DNA from: DAOVXM01 sp963746255
GTDB lineage: Bacteria; Chloroflexota; Anaerolineae; Anaerolineales; UBA4823
Assembly (NCBI GenBank): GCA_963746255.1
Contig: CAVVAJ010000005.1
Location: 434,001 to 498,000, forward strand
Direction: 5' to 3'
Length of the DNA stretch: 64,000 nucleotides
The notes beneath the pieces were generated by a model. It was not told the origin of the DNA, searched no databases, and was given only the letters and a program-made list of their open reading frames with translations. Numbering within the stretch: position 1 is the first letter of the stretch; each line of letters starts with the position of its first letter. Made by a program: the position numbers and the translations under genes. Shown one piece after another: positions 41,523-48,380 of the stretch.

Positions 41523-41765
41523 TCAACGCGTCACTAGGGGCAAGAATAAGCTTCTCGATGGAAGTACAGAGACCACCTCACTCCAAAAGTCGACTGCTAA
41601 GGTATAGGCTCCGCCCGAAAGACTGCCTGCATCAGGCTGTCCTATGGTGGCGCTCAGGGAATAGACACCACCTGATGAGGTGCCTCCGCCTCCGTCCACT
41701 GTCCACCAGTCCAGCTGGTAGGCCTGGGCTAACAGTTCACGCCGCCCTTTTTGATTGCGCCCTAG
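41523..41765 (-). pseudogene. Second C-terminal YQLDWW-module fragment
   Basis: Minus-strand frame reads GRRELLAQAYQLDWWTVDGG, then SSGGVYSLSATIGQPDAGSL, a GGAYTLAVDFWSE strand and the end LFLPLVTR before TGA. It parallels the fragment at 33290-33523 over its whole length. A TAA blocks the frame upstream and there is no start signal, so only the tail of the gene persists. Confidence 0.65.
41721..41753. repeat. 33-bp direct repeat, copy A, upstream of the LRR gene
   Basis: GGCCTGGGCTaACAGtTCAC followed by GCCGCCCTTTTTG. It matches 43086-43118 at 31 of 33 bases (differences in lower case). The two copies flank the LRR gene in direct orientation. In copy A the sequence belongs to the coding frame GRRELLAQA of the module fragment. 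Confidence 0.75.
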
Positions 41766-41896
41766 TTAAGTCGCAATTGTCCAAATCTGATTGCGATAAC
41801 AAGGATTCTTGTGTTGGATATTTGATTCCGTTCATTTATTAATGTATTATAGATATGGGTGGATTTTGTTAATTGGATTATTTCGGAGGGGAAGAG

Positions 41897-43066
41897 ATGA
41901 AGAAAATATTTACGGCGATACTACTGGCAGCAACGTTCTGCTTTACTATCACAGCATCAGCAGATTATCCAAGCAAAGATGGTATATTCGCCTCCCGCAA
42001 CTCAAGCGAAATATCTGATTCGGAAAATCGGCTTCATCTTCCTATTGTTTTAATTGGATACCCTCCATTCTCTTGCGATATCGTAACCGAGATACCACAA
42101 AGCGAGTGTGATGCCTTAGTCGCTCTATACAATAGCACGAATGGCGATGAGTGGGATTTTGGATGGGCTCAGACATTTAAACCATGTTCATGGTATGGAG
42201 TTTCTTGTGACATATATACGAATCGGGTGATTGGTTTATACTTGAGATCAAGTAATCTTGGGGGCTCCCTCCCGCCGGAACTTGGCAATCTGTCAAATTT
42301 AATCTATCTTAATCTCGGCAGAAACCAATTGACCGGATCCATTCCACCAGAACTCAGGAATCTCTCAGAGCTTCAAGATCTGAAACTCGATAATAACCAA
42401 CTGACCGGTACAATACCACTAGAGCTTGGAAATCTTTCAAGATTAGAATGGTTATCGCTAGATTTTAACCAACTAAGTGGTCTTATCCCACCAGAACTTG
42501 GCAACCTTACAAACCTTTGGGTGCTTAGTCTCCATGCCAACCAACTATCTGGAGCTATTCCTCCCGAGATTGGCACTCTATCGAATTTAGAATATCTAGA
42601 CCTCGGCAGAAACCAATTGACCGGATCCATTCCACCAGAACTCGGGATACTATCAAATTTAGATACACTAGTTCTAGATAATAACCTGCTTTCTGGGACT
42701 ATCCCACCAGAACTTAGCAACCTTCCAAACCTGTGGTGGCTTAATCTCAACACCAACCAACTGACCGGTACAATACCACCCGAGCTTGTGAAGAGTACAG
42801 GATTAGTATGGTTAGATCTTTCTTTTAACCAACTAAGTGGTCTTCTCCCGCCAGAACTTGGAACATCAATCAGCTTGCAGAAATTGGTATTGAACAACAA
42901 CCAATTTGGAGGACTAATACCAGATACACTTCAAGACCTCATCTACTTGGATGAGGTTTATCTACATCGAAATGATCTAAGTCTATGTGTATCAACCCAA
43001 GATCTCTTGGATTTCTTCAACTCAATATATATTTATTCTGGACCTGATTGGATATGCACACCATGA
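41897..43066 (+). CDS. Secreted plant-type leucine-rich-repeat protein
   Basis: A 389-residue exported LRR protein. The signal peptide MKKIFTAILLAATFCFTITASA ends near residue 24 and is written here as its features: two lysines, a hydrophobic core and an ASA cleavage site. An N-terminal cap (ECDALVALYNSTNGDEW, CSWYGVSC) is like plant receptor LRRN domains, then nine or ten 24-residue repeats of the form LxxLxxLxLxxNQLTGxIPPELG, then a C-terminal cap with two cysteines. GGAGGGG precedes the ATG. It is the only + strand gene in the 35-45 kb block, and lies between 33-bp repeats. Probably a surface recognition or adhesion protein. Confidence 0.88.
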   Translation: MKKIFTAILLAATFCFTITASADYPSKDGIFASRNSSEISDSENRLHLPIVLIGYPPFSCDIVTEIPQSECDALVALYNSTNGDEWDFGWAQTFKPCSWYGVSCDIYTNRVIGLYLRSSNLGGSLPPELGNLSNLIYLNLGRNQLTGSIPPELRNLSELQDLKLDNNQLTGTIPLELGNLSRLEWLSLDFNQLSGLIPPELGNLTNLWVLSLHANQLSGAIPPEIGTLSNLEYLDLGRNQLTGSIPPELGILSNLDTLVLDNNLLSGTIPPELSNLPNLWWLNLNTNQLTGTIPPELVKSTGLVWLDLSFNQLSGLLPPELGTSISLQKLVLNNNQFGGLIPDTLQDLIYLDEVYLHRNDLSLCVSTQDLLDFFNSIYIYSGPDWICTP

Positions 43067-43085
43067 AGTAATATTAATTCGGTGT

Positions 43086-43118
43086 GGCCTGGGCTAGCAG
43101 CTCACGCCGCCCTTTTTG
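43086..43118. repeat. 33-bp direct repeat, copy B, downstream of the LRR gene
   Basis: GGCCTGGGCTgGCAGcTCAC-like sequence followed by GCCGCCCTTTTTG (actual bases GCTAGCAGCTCAC), matching copy A at 41721-41753 at 31 of 33 positions. Here no YQLDWW module follows, so only the repeat itself is retained. Confidence 0.7.
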
Positions 43119-43175
43119 TTTGTTACCAGATTAAAACTCTCAGGGTTTTACTTATTGCGGGGGAGAAGATGAACG

Positions 43176-43440
43176 AATTGTAGTGGACCCATAAAGTTGG
43201 ATAGTTTTTGGGATTCGCTACAGTAGGGATATGGCTTCACCAGTCTGTTAAGTAGAAGGTGTAGATAGTTCACTTAATTATTAATTAAACTTCCCTCGCA
43301 AATACGACATATATACCTTTTTTCACTGCCCCGCGATAGGCATTAATAAGATCAACTGTCTACCTATTTCTGGGGAATTACCTTGACTCCTCGCCAGTGA
43401 CTTCGACCTTGCACTTTAAACTTCGTGAACCCGAGGCGCC
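43176..43440. repeat. 265-bp direct repeat, copy A (includes a primase gene tail)
   Basis: Nearly identical to 45104-45378. Its last 77 bases correspond to the 3' end of the primase/helicase coding sequence (minus strand FTKFKVQGRSHWRGVKVIP), here cut off from the rest of the gene and joined at 43440 to the attC of the lipoprotein cassette. Copy B contains an extra CCACTGTCTA. This is a fossil of duplication or recombination between the primase locus and the cassette array. Confidence 0.9.
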
Positions 43441-43538
43441 GGGGCTACCACCTTGGCCAGGAGTTCTTGTACCGCACCCCCGCTCCGTCGATTGCAAATT
43501 GCGCCGCATCCCCGGTCGCCTCTGGCGAGATGTTAGGC
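43424..43538 (-). other. attC recombination site 6
   Basis: Minus strand: R'' GCCTAAC (43532-43538), L'' GAGGCGaCCGGGG and L' CCCCGGCGCCTC (12 paired bases, one extrahelical A). The R' end (GTTCACG, 43424-43430) is degenerate and lies in the primase-tail repeat, so the distal end appears replaced by recombination. It follows the lipoprotein gene by 40 bases. Confidence 0.75.
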
Positions 43539-43578
43539 GTGCTGAGCGAATGAGCTGTTGTTTTCCTTCGTTATTACT

Positions 43579-44187
43579 TCAGCGGAGTATGATAGTTGCC
43601 CAATCATCGTGCTCGCAACGTCTATTGGCACACTCAGTATCCTCTGTGTCCTCCCGTGGCCAATGGTTCAGGACAGCAGAAATTTGTCCCCAGCTCTCGG
43701 CACGGGTCCAAGTATGACTTGGACCAGGAATGGTGATGAGACCTGAGGTCACTTGGACCATATGCGTACCCGCATGCTCAGGCATAATCTCTTGTCCACT
43801 CTGGTCTATGGGCGCGAAATCTACACAGGCTTCTCCGCCATTGTCTGAGAAAGACCCGGTACAGATGACCACTTCTTTAACTTCTATTTCCTCACCGACC
43901 ATCGTATCCAATGCCTCACCGTTGCGCAGAACATGTTCGACACCGTTAACAACGAAGGTAATTGTGTAAATGGTGATAGCAGGAGAAATCGTCCCTTGTC
44001 CATTAGCGGGCGGGCAAACAGGTATACGATCAATGTTTTCTGAATCCGGGGTTTGTATTGGTTCTACAGTATGAGTTGGTTGTGTTACCTGGTCCAGAAT
44101 TGCAGTAACACTTCCGCTACTCCTACTGCAACTAACAGCAAGCGAAAGCGTAAACAACACTACAAGAATCCATGGCTTGTTTCTCAT
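43579..44187 (-). CDS. Lipoprotein, cassette gene, function unknown
   Basis: A 202-residue predicted lipoprotein. A signal sequence WILVVLFTLSLAVSC ends in a lipobox-like SLAVSC (cysteine ~20), followed by a serine/threonine linker. The mature part has ITIYTITFVVNGVEHVL, GEEIEVKEVVICTGSF, VDFAPIDQSGQE and MVQVTSGLITIPG, suggesting a beta-sandwich. Cysteines late in the chain (CANRRC) may pair. The gene starts 24 bases after the attC R' box at 44211. Not recognised as a known family. Confidence 0.7.
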   Translation of the reverse strand: MRNKPWILVVLFTLSLAVSCSRSSGSVTAILDQVTQPTHTVEPIQTPDSENIDRIPVCPPANGQGTISPAITIYTITFVVNGVEHVLRNGEALDTMVGEEIEVKEVVICTGSFSDNGGEACVDFAPIDQSGQEIMPEHAGTHMVQVTSGLITIPGPSHTWTRAESWGQISAVLNHWPREDTEDTECANRRCEHDDWATIILR

Positions 44188-44210
44188 ATGCTTGCCTCAT
44201 ACCCCTGCAC

Positions 44211-44340
44211 GCCCAACGGGTTGATAACCAAATCTCTTAATGCAATATCTCCAATTTGAAATATTATCGAAACAAATATTGGCCATGATATGGATATAGT
44301 CCGCTATACGGAAATTATCAACACCAATCCAGTGTTTAAT
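44211..44340 (-). other. attC recombination site 7 (copy B of the repeated attC)
   Basis: Minus strand: R' GTTGGGC (44211-44217, consensus) and R''-like ATTAAAC (44334-44340), 130 bases. GGGTTGATAA pairs with TTATCAACaCC. Homologous to site 5. Confidence 0.78.
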
Positions 44341-44405
44341 AAGATATAGAGTACATTATCCCTTAAAACATCACAATAATTGATTATAGCAGTGGAAGTG
44401 AACCC
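44211..44405 (-). repeat. 195-bp direct repeat, copy B
   Basis: Partner of 40990-41184. The coding piece STAIINYCDVLRDNVLY is again fused on its 5' side to unrelated sequence (NALTSFGF) rather than LGLGFI as in copy A, so each copy has a different upstream join. Confidence 0.85.
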
Positions 44406-44511
44406 AAAAGATGTGAGCGCATTCAATCGCGCAGGGCTGATTTCATGGAGTAACGATTTTATAATATAGATCCTGTTGATTCTGTCCCTTTTTGATATGC
44501 TCTGATCTTTC

Positions 44512-44924
44512 TTAATAACAATACACGTCTGTGAGATCACCTTGGTCGTTATACAGATACCCTCAATCCCCGCTGTTATTCCAAAGAGCAGTCCCGCTCC
44601 CAAAGCTAAACCCACAAGATTCAGGGTCTCATTGGTGTGATCCTGACAGGATTTGTCAGGCTTTATGATGTAACTCGGGAAGCTGAAGTCTTGCCCTGGG
44701 TCACCCGCGTTGAGACGCCAGCCTTGCAAGTCTACGATCCCAGACCCATTGTTCGTGATCTGGGCATACTCATCGCTCTCCACATCAGGTACAACACCAT
44801 CATAGAAGATGAATGATATGCGCAAATCAACCTCGGGTTCGGGGGATGGCTCTGCTGTGGGTGGGGTGTGACTTGGAAGCGGTGGGGGAGTCCCCTTGAG
44901 CAGCAGAGGTAGGAAGACAACCAG
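44512..44924 (-). pseudogene. Lamin-tail-domain (LTD) protein remnant
   Basis: Minus-strand frame reads LVVFLPLLLKGTPPPLPS, a proline-rich linker PTAEPSPEPEVDL, then the LTD core RISFIFYDGVVP, DEYAQITNNGSGIVDLQGW, RLNAGDPGQDFSFPSY. After SCQDHTNE the frame shifts. The correct continuation SFGSGTALWNNSGD, a TGA, and GYLYNDQGDLTDVYCY is readable in another frame. LTD proteins are extracellular and sometimes nuclease-associated. The frameshift plus stop show decay. An upstream frame to 45070 (FDYSGVSNGAFFFW) may be its N-terminal part. Confidence 0.65.
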
Positions 44925-45103
44925 ATCGATTCACTGTCAGTACCTTTTATCCAGAAGAAGAATGCACCATTGCTGACGCCAGAGTAATCAAATTTGTTTG
45001 GGGGGAATACCCCAGCTCGTTCAGCTAGCAAAAGCCAGAGATACAGATGCAGATGCCCCTCCCCCGCCACTTTTTGTTTATTAGGAGAGGTGTGTTATTG
45101 TAA

Positions 45104-45378
45104 AATTGTAGTGGACCCATAAAGTTGGATAGTTTTTTGGATTCGCTACAGTAGGGATATGGCTTCACCAGTCTGTTAGGTAGACGGTGTAGATAGTTCA
45201 CTTAATTATTAAATAAACTTCCCCCGCAAAAACGACATATATACCTTTTTTCACTGCCCCGCGATAGGCATTAATAGGATCAACTGTCTACCACTGTCTA
45301 CCTATTTCTGGGGAATTACCTTGACTCCTCGCCAGTGACTTCGACCTTGCACTTTAAACTTCGTGAACCCAAGGCGCC
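45104..45378. repeat. 265-bp direct repeat, copy B (at the primase 3' end)
   Basis: Parental-looking copy of the repeat at 43176-43440. It contains the last 25 codons of the intact primase/helicase and about 200 bases downstream, including GTAGTGGACCCATAAAG. A ten-base CCACTGTCTA duplication distinguishes it. Confidence 0.9.
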
Positions 45379-46819
45379 GCCAATCCTCGGCGATGGCGGT
45401 ATTGCTCTTCTTCTGATGGCCGTTGGTATAGCACCAAGTTTCGTAAGCCGCGTACAGTTTACTGCTTTGCTCGCTAAAACCCTCACCAATTTCACATCGT
45501 TCCGCTACGAATAGACCCGCCACATCGCTGTTTTCTTGGAACTGCTCATTAGCCTCGCGGACCCTTGCCGGTATATCAAATGCGCCGCGGGCACGCAAGC
45601 GTGCGTACCCTTCAAGGGCCCAATTCAGGATACCGGCACCCTCCTGCTTGATACGCTCTTTCACTCGGGGATCCCTCTTTTGCTCAGCGAGCGGGGGGAA
45701 CTCGATGACATGAACACGGCGGAACAAGCCGCTGTTCGCCTGGACCCGCGGTAATTCATTCATCGCCCAGGCTATCTTGGCATGCGGGGTTATTTCGATC
45801 GGGTCGCGGAACTTACGGTTTACAGGAATCGGTTCGCCGCTGATGATGGCGTTGAGCAGGTAGTCGATTTTTAGAAACCCGCCCGGCTGCTCTGTCGATA
45901 CCACCAGTGTCTTGCCGGGCAGGTTGGTCAACGCGAAGTCGCTGCGGACGATATCCGCCAGCCCAAGCAGTCCCGCGCGCGGTCCCAGCATGGCCTGCAG
46001 CCCCGCCAGGAAGGTGCTCTTGCCGCCACCAGGCTGCCCGTATAGCCACAGCGCAATTTCGTGCGAGGTGTCGGTCGTGAGCGCATAACCTGCGAACTCC
46101 TGCAGAAAATCTTTTGATTTTGGCTGGGTCTCATCCAAGAAGGACAGCCAGATATCAGACTGTGCATCCGGGGTGTACTCATAGGGAACGCAAGAGGTCA
46201 GGAAATACTTAGGCGAGTGGGGGAGCAATGTCCGGGTGGGGATGTGCAGGGTGCCGTTCTTGCAGGCAAGGTAATCTGGATCTGCATCCCAGCGATCATT
46301 TCTGATAACAGTTTTTAGTCTGACCAGTTCGGTCACCGAAGCAACCAGATGGGCGGTTGGGCGGATACCCTCTTCCTTGGCATATACCAGATTATTTAAT
46401 ATCGAGGCTCTGATTGTGTCCTTGGGGACCTCTTCCCACACACCGTTATTGTATGCCCGGAAACTGCCCAGCCCATAGGCGGTAAGCGGGTACTCCTCGA
46501 GCCACCAGTCGGCCAGTTCGTCTTCGGTCGGTACACGTTCCTTGGGTTCATCTTGCTGCGCCGCCGAAATTTGTTCGCTGAAATATTTGACTGCTTTGCG
46601 GAAGTCTTGTTTCGTAGCCAGTCCGGCTGCCTTGACCCGCTCGGTGATCAGCGATTGAGTGAACGGATCCGTACTGGAAAGTGCCAGAGCCAGTTTCTTG
46701 ATCGCGAATGGCCGCTGAGATATCGATGCTCTCTCTGCTATTTTCAGCAGCTGATCGATATCTGCTTGGGTTAATTCTCGTGGCCCTTCTGCGGCATTGC
46801 TGTACCCATATTCGCTCAT
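45302..46819 (-). CDS. P4-type primase/helicase (D5/SF3 ATPase)
   Basis: A 505-residue phage- or plasmid-type replication protein. The N-terminal ~120 residues are helical. A D5-N-like region follows (PDYLACKNGTLHIPTRTLLPHSPKYFLTS in pieces, ~185-210), with NGTL and the SF3 helicase core: Walker A GQPGGGKSTFL (~268), LPGKTLVVSTEQP (~302), and sensor WAMNELPRVQANSGLFRRV (~353), ending in a winged-helix tail DWRRLGFTKFKVQG. Such proteins load at origins of integrative elements. A strong promoter sits upstream at 47381-47408. No primase polymerase domain is seen, so it may need a partner. Confidence 0.85.
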   Translation of the reverse strand: MSEYGYSNAAEGPRELTQADIDQLLKIAERASISQRPFAIKKLALALSSTDPFTQSLITERVKAAGLATKQDFRKAVKYFSEQISAAQQDEPKERVPTEDELADWWLEEYPLTAYGLGSFRAYNNGVWEEVPKDTIRASILNNLVYAKEEGIRPTAHLVASVTELVRLKTVIRNDRWDADPDYLACKNGTLHIPTRTLLPHSPKYFLTSCVPYEYTPDAQSDIWLSFLDETQPKSKDFLQEFAGYALTTDTSHEIALWLYGQPGGGKSTFLAGLQAMLGPRAGLLGLADIVRSDFALTNLPGKTLVVSTEQPGGFLKIDYLLNAIISGEPIPVNRKFRDPIEITPHAKIAWAMNELPRVQANSGLFRRVHVIEFPPLAEQKRDPRVKERIKQEGAGILNWALEGYARLRARGAFDIPARVREANEQFQENSDVAGLFVAERCEIGEGFSEQSSKLYAAYETWCYTNGHQKKSNTAIAEDWRRLGFTKFKVQGRSHWRGVKVIPQK

Positions 46820-47079
46820 ATCAAACTCCCCAAACCAATGCTGAGAGCGGGGGAGCGATGATTTGAGAAACAGGGCTGATGTCGATTACAGTCCCTTTAG
46901 CTTCTCTTATGAGACGTACACTGCGCATAACCCACCTGAATTCGGCCGCGATGGAAAAGCACTGCGAAATTGGTTTCCAGCGGCTGGTTATCGAAGCCCC
47001 CCGGTTGCACGCCACCGGCGGGTAATATTGGTAATCCATCGGTTTCCCCTGCTCTGTTGTTTCACAATTGGATATTGTC
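46820..47079. other. Spacer upstream of the primase gene
   Basis: Open frames here are short and carry no start signals. Minus-strand frame at 46821-47039 (RWVMRSVRLIREAKGT) could be a fragment of a small replication or regulatory protein. I see no repeats resembling iterons. Confidence 0.3.
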
Positions 47080-47253
47080 CTAGCATTTGGTCATGATTGG
47101 GTTCGTCTGCGGGCGCGTGCAGCATTGAATGCGGGCTGACCGTTTGGATTGCCGCCGAGTGGTTATGGCCTGGGTCCCACTGGTTTCATCAGCCGGAGCT
47201 GGTAGTGGGTCATAAGTGTGTTGGTCGAGCTTTGGGGTGGATATCGAGTGCAT
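47080..47253 (-). CDS. Small hypothetical protein, 57 residues
   Basis: MHSISTPKLDQHTYDPLPAP with GAGGAGGG seven bases before the ATG, and 128 bases downstream of a consensus promoter. The product is polar, with threonine and arginine (TTRRQSKRSARIQ) and no known domain. The strong translation signals are the main support. It may be a truncated leader gene of the replication operon. Confidence 0.45.
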   Translation of the reverse strand: MHSISTPKLDQHTYDPLPAPADETSGTQAITTRRQSKRSARIQCCTRPQTNPIMTKC

Positions 47254-47380
47254 ATTTCCCTCCTCAGGCAGGTAAAAATAAAAAAAAACGGCGCTTGACC
47301 AATCACCGCTGCTGAACACTTGTATAGCGTCCAGGGTTTCTTATTAGCAGTGACTCTCCACGCCGGTTGTTGCAGGCAAT

Positions 47381-47408
47381 ATTATAGCACAAATGATCTA
47401 TATGTCAA
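47381..47408 (-). promoter_or_regulatory. Consensus sigma-70 promoter
   Basis: On the minus strand TTGACA (47403-47408), a 16-base spacer and TATAAT (47381-47386): both hexamers are perfect. It points toward the 57-residue gene and the primase/helicase. Initiation is expected near 47374. Confidence 0.8.
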
Positions 47409-47565
47409 TGCATCTAGGGTGTTTTGCAAAATTAAGGCCGGGTAGGATCGTAAAAAGAGGGCTGGGTGCGAGGGGAAATGTGCTGATATTCAAATGATGG
47501 TGGTATGGCAGGGGGTCCGGGGGGTTAGCGAGCTACAAGTATGAATCGATTGATAACTCTCGTGG

Positions 47566-48375
47566 TTATGGACTGTTCTGCTCAATCCAGTCTAACATGA
47601 GCGCCGTCAGCTCCGGGTGGCTGTTCAGCAGTTGCGTGCCATGCTCTGCGCCTGGGTATATCTCTAGCTGGTGGGTGTCGTTGGCAGGGTCGTAGAGTTG
47701 GTTGACCGAGTCATATGGATACGCGTCATCCTGCGCGGCGACGAGCAGCAGGGGGCGGTTCTCGTACTCCGTGATGGCCTCTGTGATGCCGATCTCCCAC
47801 AGCTGCATGCCGGGTGACAGCATGATGATCGGTTTGACCCGGGGATGCCTGGTCCCGGCGCGCAAGGCTAGGTTTGCCCCGACGCTCGCCCCGATAATGC
47901 TGATCTGGTCATCCTTGGGAAGTGTGAATCTCAGCCAGTGCATGGCTTCATCCACATCCTGATCCATGGCGGGTGTGAATGTTTTTTCGCCCGCGCTCTG
48001 TCCATGTCCCCTCAGGTCCAAAGCCAGGACAGTATAGCCCCTGGATTGAGCTGTTTCCGCGAATTGAGCCCACACCTGGCTGTCAAGGTATGCCTCGTGC
48101 AGCAGTAATATTGAATTCGGTTTGGCTATCGCAGGATCTGGGTGATACACGGTTCCGCTGATTTTGATGCCATCTGCGGTGTTCAAGTGGATTACCTCTG
48201 TGCGGCTTGTGCCATCGGTCGTTTCCGTGCTAGTTGCAGACGCGGGCTGCTGATCAGGTTGGATAGATTGCCCTTTGCAGGCCGCTAACGGCAGCAGGAG
48301 TAACACGAGCATAAGTGGTCCGAAGATCACTGTGCCACGAACGCCGAACGAATGCGATCTCCGTTTCTCAACCAT
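47566..48375 (-). CDS. Alpha/beta-hydrolase lipoprotein
   Basis: A 269-residue exported hydrolase. A basic start (MVEKRRSHSF), a hydrophobic signal and lipobox LLPLAAC (~35). The alpha/beta fold has LLLHEAYLDSQVWAQ, LDLRGHGQSAGEK, the nucleophile elbow GASVGANLALRAG (serine, ~155), AAQDDAYPYD (acid) and GAEHGTQLL (histidine). Dienelactone hydrolase/esterase-like. The start at 48375 is preferred to 48447, which would lie within the preceding glycosyltransferase gene. It follows that gene by six bases. Substrate unknown. Confidence 0.83.
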   Translation of the reverse strand: MVEKRRSHSFGVRGTVIFGPLMLVLLLLPLAACKGQSIQPDQQPASATSTETTDGTSRTEVIHLNTADGIKISGTVYHPDPAIAKPNSILLLHEAYLDSQVWAQFAETAQSRGYTVLALDLRGHGQSAGEKTFTPAMDQDVDEAMHWLRFTLPKDDQISIIGASVGANLALRAGTRHPRVKPIIMLSPGMQLWEIGITEAITEYENRPLLLVAAQDDAYPYDSVNQLYDPANDTHQLEIYPGAEHGTQLLNSHPELTALMLDWIEQNSP

Positions 48376-48380
48376 TTTGC

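Noticed and set aside
41897..43066. LRR gene as an integron cassette
   Set aside because: It is on the opposite strand, and no attC lies at its 3' end.
46821..47039. Minus-strand frame of 72 codons directly before the primase
   Set aside because: No start signal and no family resemblance; kept only as a spacer description.
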